This document shows, one piece after another, positions 1 to 5,600 of a DNA stretch of 7,379 nt (positions within the stretch are counted from its first letter, which is position 1; each line of letters opens with the position of its first letter). The translations under genes were made by a program, and so were the position numbers. Origin of the DNA: JANXSF01 sp031394025 (GTDB lineage Bacteria; Acidobacteriota; Terriglobia; Bryobacterales; Bryobacteraceae); the NCBI GenBank assembly GCA_031394025.1, contig JANMWO010000298.1, positions 1-7,379 of the forward strand, read 5' to 3'. The notes beneath the pieces were generated by a model. The model did not search any database. It was not told where the DNA came from and saw only the letters and a list, made by a program, of their open reading frames with translations.

Positions 1-893
1 TTTTCATTCAACCCTGGGGGCAAGGGCGTTTGCAGAACCACCGGATTCTGCAAGCCGGGCAGAAAATCGGGAATTCTCTGATGAACTCCTTCAATCACAA
101 TCAGCACTTCTTCTAAAACGGATTGCAGACCGGAAGGCACAAATTGGACTTCCTTAAAACTAGTGCCAGGTCGAACAATTTCCGCTTTACCGACGGCCAA
201 TCCCTTGGGGAAAACTCGATCTTCGCCGGAGGTAAAAAACTCTTCGTCCACTTCAACCTTGTCTTCATTTTGAATGTAATCCACCATTACCCGGCTTTGG
301 CCAATCCCTTTGACGGTTCCATGGACGCGCCCTTTTTGCGAAATGACTCCAGCGCGGAAACTGGTATCGGTGATCAGCAGTACTTGCGATGCAATGGGGT
401 AGCTGGCCACCACTTTACCTACAATTCCATCTTGAGTGATCACCGCCATTCCCCGTTCCACGCCGCTGGACGTACCGCGGTCCACCAGCACCATCTTGGA
501 ATTTGTCCCGGTCCCGGTGCCAATAATGCGGGCTCCTACTGTGCGTGATGGGGTTTTTGCCTGAAATTTACTGAGCGCTTGCACACGGTCAGCCATTTGC
601 AATTCGTTCTTCAGAAACTGATTTTCAAGCTTGAATTTCCCTAAATCATCTTTCAGCTTTTTGTTTTCTTCACGCAGATCCACCAGGACAAAGTAATTTT
701 GAAAAAATCCAAAGCTGTTGCGGCGGACGCTTTCCAGCACACGGGCCACCGGAGTTACCGCAGTCACCGCCCACACCCTTACCGATGCCATATCGTTGTC
801 GCTTTTACGCTGATAGGCCACCAGCACAAGTTGTGCCAGAATTACGGTGACAAGCACCGCTAAACTGCGATAACGGCTTAAAATTGCATCCAT
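1..893 (-). CDS. mreC: Rod shape-determining protein MreC, C-terminus cut by window edge
   Basis: Translating the minus strand from the ATG at 893 gives 297 codons with no stop before position 1, so the gene is partial at its 3' end. MreC is a bitopic inner-membrane protein whose periplasmic part links cytoplasmic MreB to the elongation penicillin-binding protein. Seen here: a short cytoplasmic tail, a membrane segment at about residues 10-27, a charged coiled coil at about 70-105 (REENKKLKDDL...), then the beta-rich MreC domain from about 116. That domain carries family-typical stretches such as VLVDRGTSSGVERGM (135-149), DGIVGKV (155-161) and FPKGLAVGKA (228-237), and ends in VLIVIEG. A proline-rich tail follows (about 276-294). 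It lies 51 nt behind mreB in the same direction, the usual mreBC order. No strong Shine-Dalgarno precedes the ATG, so coupling to mreB or the intergenic hairpin may matter. mreD should follow outside the window. Confidence 0.95.
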   Translation of the reverse strand, partial: MDAILSRYRSLAVLVTVILAQLVLVAYQRKSDNDMASVRVWAVTAVTPVARVLESVRRNSFGFFQNYFVLVDLREENKKLKDDLGKFKLENQFLKNELQMADRVQALSKFQAKTPSRTVGARIIGTGTGTNSKMVLVDRGTSSGVERGMAVITQDGIVGKVVASYPIASQVLLITDTSFRAGVISQKGRVHGTVKGIGQSRVMVDYIQNEDKVEVDEEFFTSGEDRVFPKGLAVGKAEIVRPGTSFKEVQFVPSGLQSVLEEVLIVIEGVHQRIPDFLPGLQNPVVLQTPLPPGLNE

Positions 894-905
894 TGTGGGG
901 AGGGC

Positions 906-936
906 GGAAGCTATTGGCAGCGCCAATGCCCCTTCC
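906..936 (-). other. Imperfect hairpin in the mreB-mreC intergenic gap
   Basis: A perfect 6-bp inverted repeat with a 3-nt loop (ATTGGC-agc-GCCAAT, 913-927) is flanked by a second matching pair, GGAAG at 906-910 and CTTCC at 932-936, with small unpaired bulges between. It occupies most of the 51 nt between the mreB stop (945) and the mreC start (893). No U-tract follows on the minus strand, so it does not look like an intrinsic terminator. An RNA-processing or stability element that sets the MreB:MreC ratio is the plausible reading, but that is inference. Confidence 0.4.
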
Positions 937-944
937 GTTCTACT

Positions 945-1970
945 TTACTCGATGGCGATGCGGCGTAGCAGCTTGAAATCAGTCAACATCTTACCGGTTC
1001 CCAGCACAACGCTCGCCAGCGGATCTTCCGCAATAGAAACGGGCAAACCAGTTTCTTCGCGGATTCGCTTATCCAGATTCTTGATCATGGCGCCGCCGCC
1101 CGTCAAGACAATGCCTTTGTCGCTGATATCGGCGGACAGTTCCGGTGGGGTGCGTTCCAGTGCTACGCGGATGGCATTCATGATGGTGGCGATGCATTCG
1201 GAAAGTGCTTCGCGGATCTCTGAATCGTCAATGGTTAAAGTTTTGGGAACACCTTCAATCAGGTTGCGACCTTTAATTTCCATGGTCAAAGGACGATCCA
1301 GCGGATAGGCTGAACCAATCTGCATCTTGATCTGTTCCCCGGTGCGTTCACCGATCAAAAGATTATACTTGCGTTTCAGATATTGAATAATGGCTTCGTC
1401 CATTTCGTTGCCAGCCACACGCACAGATCGGGAATAGACAATGCCCGATAACGAAATAACCGCCACGTCGGTTGTGCCACCGCCAATATCCACCACCATG
1501 TTCCCTGAAGGTTCAGTAATGGGAAGTCCTGCACCAATTGCCGCCACCATCGCCTGTTCCACTAAAAATACTTCAGAGGCTTTGGCCCGATAAGCGGAAT
1601 CAATAACAGCTCGCTTTTCCACCTGGGTGATTTCGCTGGGCACGCCGATGACAATGCGCGGATGCACCAGCATCTTTCGCCCGTGCGCTTTCTGAATAAA
1701 ATAATTCAGCATGCGCTCGGTGACTTTGAAATCGGCAATCACGCCGTCTTTCATTGGCCGGATGGCAACAATGTTGCCCGGAGTTCGACCCACCATTTCC
1801 TTGGCTTCTTTACCAACCGCTTCTACTTCACCGTTGGTCTTGTTAATGGCGACAATGGACGGCTCATTGACCACAATCCCTTTGCCTTTGGCGTAGACCA
1901 GCGTGTTGGCCGTACCAAGATCAATGGCAAGGTCAGAGGAAAATAAGCTGAAAAGTGATCGGAAATTCAT
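945..1970 (-). CDS. mreB: Rod shape-determining protein MreB (bacterial actin)
   Basis: 341 residues, normal MreB length. MreB polymerises with ATP into membrane-bound filaments that orient cell-wall synthesis. All actin-fold signatures are visible: phosphate-1 loop DLAIDLGTANT (13-23), the conserved Glu of VEQAMVAAIGAG (E138), phosphate-2 DIGGGTTD (161-168) and the adenosine motif LTGGGA (289-294). Residues 1-11 (MNFRSLFSLFS) form an amphipathic, membrane-targeting N-terminus. I chose the ATG at 1970 because family homology begins there. The frame stays open up to 2078, but that extension is proline-rich, unlike MreB, and lies over the leader and promoter. An AGGAG (plus-strand 1984-1988) sits 13 nt upstream of the ATG, a long spacing. 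mreC follows; a metalloprotease-like gene lies 146 bp upstream on the same strand. The likely promoter is at 2050-2078. Confidence 0.98.
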   Translation of the reverse strand: MNFRSLFSLFSSDLAIDLGTANTLVYAKGKGIVVNEPSIVAINKTNGEVEAVGKEAKEMVGRTPGNIVAIRPMKDGVIADFKVTERMLNYFIQKAHGRKMLVHPRIVIGVPSEITQVEKRAVIDSAYRAKASEVFLVEQAMVAAIGAGLPITEPSGNMVVDIGGGTTDVAVISLSGIVYSRSVRVAGNEMDEAIIQYLKRKYNLLIGERTGEQIKMQIGSAYPLDRPLTMEIKGRNLIEGVPKTLTIDDSEIREALSECIATIMNAIRVALERTPPELSADISDKGIVLTGGGAMIKNLDKRIREETGLPVSIAEDPLASVVLGTGKMLTDFKLLRRIAIE

Positions 1971-1983
1971 GAACTGAAAATAA

Positions 1984-1988
1984 CTCCT
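1984..1988 (-). promoter_or_regulatory. Probable ribosome binding site of mreB
   Basis: The minus strand reads AGGAG here, 13 nt before the mreB ATG at 1970. The spacing is longer than usual, but no other purine-rich Shine-Dalgarno lies closer. The site supports the start at 1970 over the long upstream extension. The leader also contains CUCCU (plus-strand 2013-2017), which is complementary to it. Confidence 0.55.
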
Positions 1989-2005
1989 GAGCCTTGAAGG
2001 AAGGT

Positions 2006-2035
2006 CTTTGGGAGGAGGTGGCGAACAGCCCAAAG
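2006..2035 (-). promoter_or_regulatory. Inverted repeat in the mreB 5' leader
   Basis: CTTTGGG (2006-2012) and CCCAAAG (2029-2035) are perfect 7-bp complements with a 16-nt loop, lying between the predicted promoter and the mreB start. The loop carries CUCCU, complementary to the mreB AGGAG. A second pairing, GCCTT (1991-1995) with AAGGC (2033-2037), would compete with the stem. This makes a structured leader plausible, but no known riboswitch or attenuator class is recognised. Confidence 0.35.
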
Positions 2036-2049
2036 GCAGCTCATCCTGA

Positions 2050-2078
2050 ACTGTAGCATAGGCCACCCAGACGGGCAA
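2050..2078 (-). promoter_or_regulatory. Likely sigma-70-type promoter of mreBC
   Basis: On the minus strand, TTGCCC (-35, 4 of 6 to consensus, plus-strand 2073-2078) is followed after exactly 17 nt by TACAGT (-10, 4 of 6, 2050-2055). A TGn extended -10 element sits directly before the -10 box. A start about 7 nt downstream would give a leader of roughly 72 nt before the mreB ATG. A small palindrome, ACGGG-caa-CCCGT (2071-2083), overlaps the -35 box and could be an operator. The call is from sequence match only. Confidence 0.5.
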
Positions 2079-2087
2079 CCCGTTTAC

Positions 2088-2122
2088 CCGTAACTTTTGA
2101 ATAAATTACCAGCTTGTTACGG
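2088..2122 (-). repeat. Inverted repeat at the end of the metalloprotease-like gene
   Basis: CCGTAAC (2088-2094) and GTTACGG (2116-2122) are perfect 7-bp complements with a 21-nt A/T-rich loop. One arm contains the stop codon of the gene at 2117-2908. It is placed like a terminator for that gene ahead of the mreB promoter. The loop is long, the stem is short and no T-run follows, so intrinsic termination is doubtful. Confidence 0.25.
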
Positions 2123-2908
2123 TTGCGATAGAACAAATTTTTTCAAGCTTTCAAAAACTCGTGCCAATTCCTGACGGTGCACTTGCTTATCGCGCAGATC
2201 CAACTTGGCCAACTCTGCGGCCAGTTGCTTTCCTTTTACGGCAACTTCTGGAAACCGTTTTTCCATCAAATTAAGAAACCGTATCCTTTGGTCCCAATCC
2301 TTATCGCTGATACCCAATTCCACATCCAGCCATAATAAAACCTGGGCCAACCGCTGGCATCGTGGAACTTGCGGATGCTGGTCAGCCTGGTCGTCCTGAG
2401 CCATTTGCTCCAGCGCAGGAATGAATTGCCTGACCAGGCCAGGGCGCCAAATAATCCCTCGCCGATCCATTTCATCCCGCATCACAATATGCTGCAACGC
2501 GTCCCCTGTTGTGACAGAAAGACAGCCTGCTTCCCCTGCCAAATATTTAGGTGCGGCATATCCTTGAGCCTTGATCCATAAATGTCCCAACTCATGGGCC
2601 AGCAATCCCGTAAGCGCCTCTGGATCTTTGGGGGCCAGCAGACGATTCACAAAAATGTACTGATACTTTCCCGATGGTGGATTCAAGCTCAAAGCCTGCG
2701 CACTCAAAAACAATTGTTGGAAGGAAGGGGCGGCAAAATGCTGGCGGGCAATTGTTCTGTGTGGCTCCTGCTGCGGCAATTCGCCTGGCTCCAGTTGAAT
2801 CACCACAACTTGAGCGCCGCTTTGTTGAGAAATTTCAGCAGCCCAATTGGCCAACAAGCCCGTCAACGATAGAATTTGCGCTAGCAGTAAGATAGCCACG
2901 ATATTCAC
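2117..2908 (-). CDS. Secreted or membrane-anchored HELGH zinc metalloprotease-like protein
   Basis: 263 residues. A hydrophobic N-terminus (about residues 3-20, IVAILLLAQILSLTGLLA) suggests a signal peptide or membrane anchor. The central sequence LLAHELGHLW holds the zinc-protease motif HExxH (H105, E106, H109), inside the typical gluzincin-like context of a helix after a small-residue stretch. E126 (GEAG) and E146 (RDEMD) are candidates for the third zinc ligand; I cannot tell which. The C-terminal third (about 185-262) is helical, rich in Lys, Arg, Glu and Gln, and resembles no domain I know. The start codon is GTG at 2908; a second in-frame GTG three codons on is equally possible, and neither has a clear ribosome binding site. 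The gene lies upstream of mreBC on the same strand and diverges from the propeller gene with only 17 nt between starts. Substrate and specific family are unknown to me. Confidence 0.8.
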   Translation of the reverse strand: MNIVAILLLAQILSLTGLLANWAAEISQQSGAQVVVIQLEPGELPQQEPHRTIARQHFAAPSFQQLFLSAQALSLNPPSGKYQYIFVNRLLAPKDPEALTGLLAHELGHLWIKAQGYAAPKYLAGEAGCLSVTTGDALQHIVMRDEMDRRGIIWRPGLVRQFIPALEQMAQDDQADQHPQVPRCQRLAQVLLWLDVELGISDKDWDQRIRFLNLMEKRFPEVAVKGKQLAAELAKLDLRDKQVHRQELARVFESLKKFVLSQP

Positions 2909-2925
2909 TAGAATAGAAGAAGTTC

Positions 2926-4038
2926 ATGCATCGCCGCCATTTTCTAAGTATTCCCGTTGCCGCTTGCCTTGAAAGCTGCTCCAAACCGAAAGTTTCTGGA
3001 TTCCCTGGTTACGCCTTTGTAGCCAATCAGGAAGGCAAAGCGGTTGCTGCCGTGGATCTTTCTGCTTTCGCCGTAGCTCGTCATATTCCTTTGGATGGAC
3101 GTCCAACAGAAATTTTGGCGCACCCTTCTGAACCCAAAGTCTACGCCCTTACACCCGAAAATGGATCGGTTCATGAGATTGATTCCGCCAACCTGAAGTT
3201 CAGTCGTCGCTGGAAAGCCAACCAGCCGCTAACCCACATCCGCCTATCCAGCGACGGCGGCATTCTGTGGGCTCTAGCCATTCATCCCCATCGCCTGATC
3301 GAAGTCAAGTTACCCGATTGGAAGGTAGGGCGCACCATCCCATTGCCTGCCGTGCCCGTGGATTTCGATGTTTCAAATGGCTATGCCGTAATTAGCTTTG
3401 GCCCCGGCGCACGGCCCGTTCTGATCCATTTGGAACAGGGAAAAATTATCAATCAATTGGCAGGGGCAGGGCAGTATTCCATTGTACGTTTCCAATCGAA
3501 TGGGAAAGCGGTCATGGCCGGTGATCCGTCGAACAAATTGCTGACCATATTTTCCGTTCCTGACGGGGGCATTTACAGCCATTTGCAACTGGCCGTTCGT
3601 CCCGATTACTGGTGTTTCAAGAACGATGGTGGGCAGTTGTTTCTGGCTGGTGAAGGTTCCGATACGCTGGCAATAGTCTATCCATACCGGACTGAAGTCG
3701 CCGAAACGATTCTGGCCGGTCACGCCCCACGCGGTATGACTACAGTGACCACGCCAGAAGTGGATTACCTGTTCATGGCCAGCCCTCAAACAGGGGACGT
3801 GACCATTATGAATATTGCCACTCACAAAGTGATTGCGGTGGTGGCAGTGGGTAAGAATCCAGGTTTCCTGATGGCTACTCCGGACAACGAATTCGTGCTG
3901 GTATTGAATCAGGATTCAGGCGACATGGCCGTGATTCGGGTGAAGTCGATTACACGGAATCGGGCAAAGCTGGCCCCGCTGTTTAATCTGATCCCAGTAG
4001 GGTCCAAGCCAGTGGCAGCGGTCGTGCAACGGGTTTAG
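2926..4038 (+). CDS. YVTN-type beta-propeller repeat protein, predicted Tat-dependent lipoprotein
   Basis: 370 residues. The N-terminus MHRRHFLSIPVAAC combines a twin-arginine-like RRHFL motif (3-7) with a lipobox VAAC (11-14), suggesting export and lipidation at C14, although the hydrophobic region is very short. The rest is made of beta-propeller blades: YAFVANQEGKAVAAVDL (29-45), VYALTPENGSVHEIDS (72-87), ILWALAIHPHRLIEV (113-127), later DYLFMASPQTGDVTIMNI (280-297) and FVLVLNQDSGDMAVIRV (323-339). These follow the YVTN/YncE pattern of a strand, N/D-x-x-x-x-V and I/V-D. Such proteins are scaffolds for binding; no catalytic residues can be named and the ligand is unknown. The ATG follows a weak purine tract (AGAAGAAG). 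The Nudix gene starts 15 nt after the stop, so the two are probably co-transcribed. Confidence 0.85.
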   Translation: MHRRHFLSIPVAACLESCSKPKVSGFPGYAFVANQEGKAVAAVDLSAFAVARHIPLDGRPTEILAHPSEPKVYALTPENGSVHEIDSANLKFSRRWKANQPLTHIRLSSDGGILWALAIHPHRLIEVKLPDWKVGRTIPLPAVPVDFDVSNGYAVISFGPGARPVLIHLEQGKIINQLAGAGQYSIVRFQSNGKAVMAGDPSNKLLTIFSVPDGGIYSHLQLAVRPDYWCFKNDGGQLFLAGEGSDTLAIVYPYRTEVAETILAGHAPRGMTTVTTPEVDYLFMASPQTGDVTIMNIATHKVIAVVAVGKNPGFLMATPDNEFVLVLNQDSGDMAVIRVKSITRNRAKLAPLFNLIPVGSKPVAAVVQRV

Positions 4039-4053
4039 GTTGTCTTGGATTTT

Positions 4054-4557
4054 ATGTCGCCTGCTGAAGAACTAGTCCAAATCGTAGATGAACAGAATCA
4101 ACCCACGGGCGTTGTCTCTCGCCTTCAAATGAGGCGGCAGCGCTTGCTGCATCGGTGCACCTATGTATTCGTATTCAATTCAAAAGGGGAGCTGTTCATT
4201 CAACAGCGCACTCTGACCAAAGATATCTATCCAGGCTTTCTGGATCTGGCTGCAGGTGGGGTCACACTCGCAGGGGAAAGCTACGATTCCGGCGCAGTAC
4301 GCGAACTTGCCGAAGAATTAGGAATCACTGGAGTGGCTTTGAAAAGTCACGGCGTTCTGTACTTTGAAGATAATCTTTCCCGAGTCTTTGGTGCCATTTA
4401 TTCGTGCCAATGGGATGGCCCCATGTGCTTTCAATCGGAAGAAGTTGTGAGCGGATATTTCGTAAACGTCGCAGAAGTGTTTCGCATGGAGGAACGTGGC
4501 GAACAAATAACTCCCGATTCTTTGCAGGCGTTCCGCTACTGGGCAACGCCAACGTAG
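4054..4557 (+). CDS. yfcD: YfcD-like Nudix hydrolase
   Basis: 167 residues from the ATG at 4054; a TTG three codons earlier (4045) is an alternative start. A perfect Nudix box, GX5EX7REUXEEXGU, spans residues 69-91 (G69, E75, R83, E84, E87, E88, G90, I91) and binds the metal ions for hydrolysing a nucleoside diphosphate linked to another moiety. Around it, FIQQRTLTKDIYPG, VLYFEDNLSRVFGA and ITPDSLQAF match Escherichia coli YfcD as I remember it, over nearly the full length. YfcD is related to type 1 isopentenyl-diphosphate isomerase. However, where that enzyme has its catalytic cysteine this protein has alanine (AAGG, 66-69), so isomerase activity is not expected. The physiological substrate is unknown. 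No signal peptide; cytoplasmic. It lies 15 nt behind the propeller gene, and its last 22 bp overlap the convergent gene's 3' end. Confidence 0.93.
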   Translation: MSPAEELVQIVDEQNQPTGVVSRLQMRRQRLLHRCTYVFVFNSKGELFIQQRTLTKDIYPGFLDLAAGGVTLAGESYDSGAVRELAEELGITGVALKSHGVLYFEDNLSRVFGAIYSCQWDGPMCFQSEEVVSGYFVNVAEVFRMEERGEQITPDSLQAFRYWATPT

Positions 4558-5597
4558 ATCATCGGACGTCCCAGCGTTTTCTCTCGAATCGTAATCCGTT
4601 TGCCGGCTCGCGTAACTGCTGCTGTTCCTGAATATTGATTGGCAACACGTGCCAAAAACATGGTGTAGCTGCGTGTCTGCGATTCGCCTGCATCCAGGTA
4701 GGCATACAGCGGGCGATTGAAAATTGTACCCTTCTTCACCAGAACAGGATAAGGCTGATGCAATCCCGTAGTGCCGAATTCCAGGCCCCTGGCTGCGGGC
4801 TTGCCATCTTCCACATGCCGCCAAACGTTGAACCAGGGATAGTCTTTGGTGCTCCACAAATAGCCCACCAACAACTCTTTCGATGCTGTAGTGGCCGTGG
4901 TCCATCCCATATCCGCGTCCACCACGTAGGATACGACGTTAGGATTTGGATCATTCGTCAACTGACCGACATCCACCGTCTTCTTTTCACTGCGCGCCAT
5001 GGGCCAGCGCTCAGCCATCTCTTCAGGCTCAGGCATGGGTGCCCATTGCGGAAATCCTTCTCCGGCATTTGCATTCACAATTGTGGTTTCATCAAGGAAT
5101 GGCGGGGCAATGGACGGATGTTGAACCCAATTGAAAATGCGTCCCAGGGGATTGCGATTGGTCACAGTTTCAGAAACTTCAACCAATGCCGAACCGGGCA
5201 CAATGCGCGCGGTGCGAACGATCGCTAATTTGGCCAGAGGCAAATCGGCAGACATGGTAACCTCAAATTCCGATTTGCTCAGCACCTTCCACAAAACTTT
5301 GGAAGCTTCCCCATGAAAGGGCATACCGTTGGCTTTTTCAGCATCGGAAGGAGCACCCCAGCGATCGAGGCACAGAAAGTGACCCCGAGGTCTGGCCTCG
5401 TCTTCTGCACCCTTCTGTTCCCAAGTAAATGGATTGAGGGCCAGTCCCTTTAACTGGAATCCGGTGATGCCACCGCCGAGTAGATCAATCGTTAAATGTG
5501 CTGTTCCAGAGTCAAGGATTACAGAAGGTCGCTCGGCTTGGGACGTGCCAGCAAGTAAACCAACGAATAGCAATAAGCGGAAAGTTGTATTCAGCAA
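4536..5597 (-). CDS. Secreted galactose-mutarotase-like (aldose 1-epimerase fold) protein
   Basis: 353 residues with a clear signal peptide: a short n-region with R7, hydrophobic core LLLFVGLLAG, and likely cleavage after SQA (19-21). The mature part is beta-rich and looks like the galactose mutarotase-like superfamily. Features supporting this are the early glycine turn LLGGGITGFQL (39-49), PFHGEAS (93-99), FNWVQHPSIAPPF (155-167) and RGLEFGTTG (270-278). By analogy with aldose epimerases, H95, H160 and E273 are candidate sugar-binding or catalytic residues; this is inference. It may bind or epimerise a sugar, or be a non-catalytic family member. The start is TTG at 5597 (CTG next), only one codon after the stop of the adaptor gene and in the same frame, so translation probably reinitiates from it. 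There is no obvious nearby Shine-Dalgarno. The 3' end overlaps the Nudix gene on the other strand by 22 bp. Confidence 0.75.
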   Translation of the reverse strand: MLNTTFRLLLFVGLLAGTSQAERPSVILDSGTAHLTIDLLGGGITGFQLKGLALNPFTWEQKGAEDEARPRGHFLCLDRWGAPSDAEKANGMPFHGEASKVLWKVLSKSEFEVTMSADLPLAKLAIVRTARIVPGSALVEVSETVTNRNPLGRIFNWVQHPSIAPPFLDETTIVNANAGEGFPQWAPMPEPEEMAERWPMARSEKKTVDVGQLTNDPNPNVVSYVVDADMGWTTATTASKELLVGYLWSTKDYPWFNVWRHVEDGKPAARGLEFGTTGLHQPYPVLVKKGTIFNRPLYAYLDAGESQTRSYTMFLARVANQYSGTAAVTRAGKRITIREKTLGRPMIYVGVAQ

Positions 5598-5600
5598 AGT

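Noticed and set aside
123..548. Plus-strand open frame of 141 codons
   Set aside because: It is antisense to mreC, whose translation shows clear family motifs over the whole stretch.
895..1308. Plus-strand open frames inside mreB (also 1662-1946)
   Set aside because: Antisense to the highly conserved MreB coding sequence; Ser/Arg-rich composition typical of shadow frames.
1971..2078. N-terminal extension of MreB beginning at 2078
   Set aside because: The frame is open, but the extra 36 residues are proline-rich, lie over the predicted promoter and leader, and have no counterpart in MreB; the ATG at 1970 starts exactly where the family does.
4045..4053. TTG start for the Nudix gene at 4045
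   Set aside because: Possible, with AGG five bases upstream, but the ATG at 4054 is the more usual codon and gives a normal YfcD-like N-terminus; kept only as an alternative.
4054..4557. Isopentenyl-diphosphate isomerase annotation for the Nudix protein
   Set aside because: Related fold, but the position of the catalytic cysteine is alanine and the overall match is to YfcD.
4318..4905. Minus-strand open frame of 195 codons across the convergent junction
   Set aside because: Overlaps the Nudix gene and the mutarotase-like gene in another frame; both of those have recognisable folds and this frame does not.
4635..5228. Plus-strand open frame of 197 codons
   Set aside because: Antisense to the mutarotase-like gene; Cys/His-rich shadow composition and no recognisable domain.
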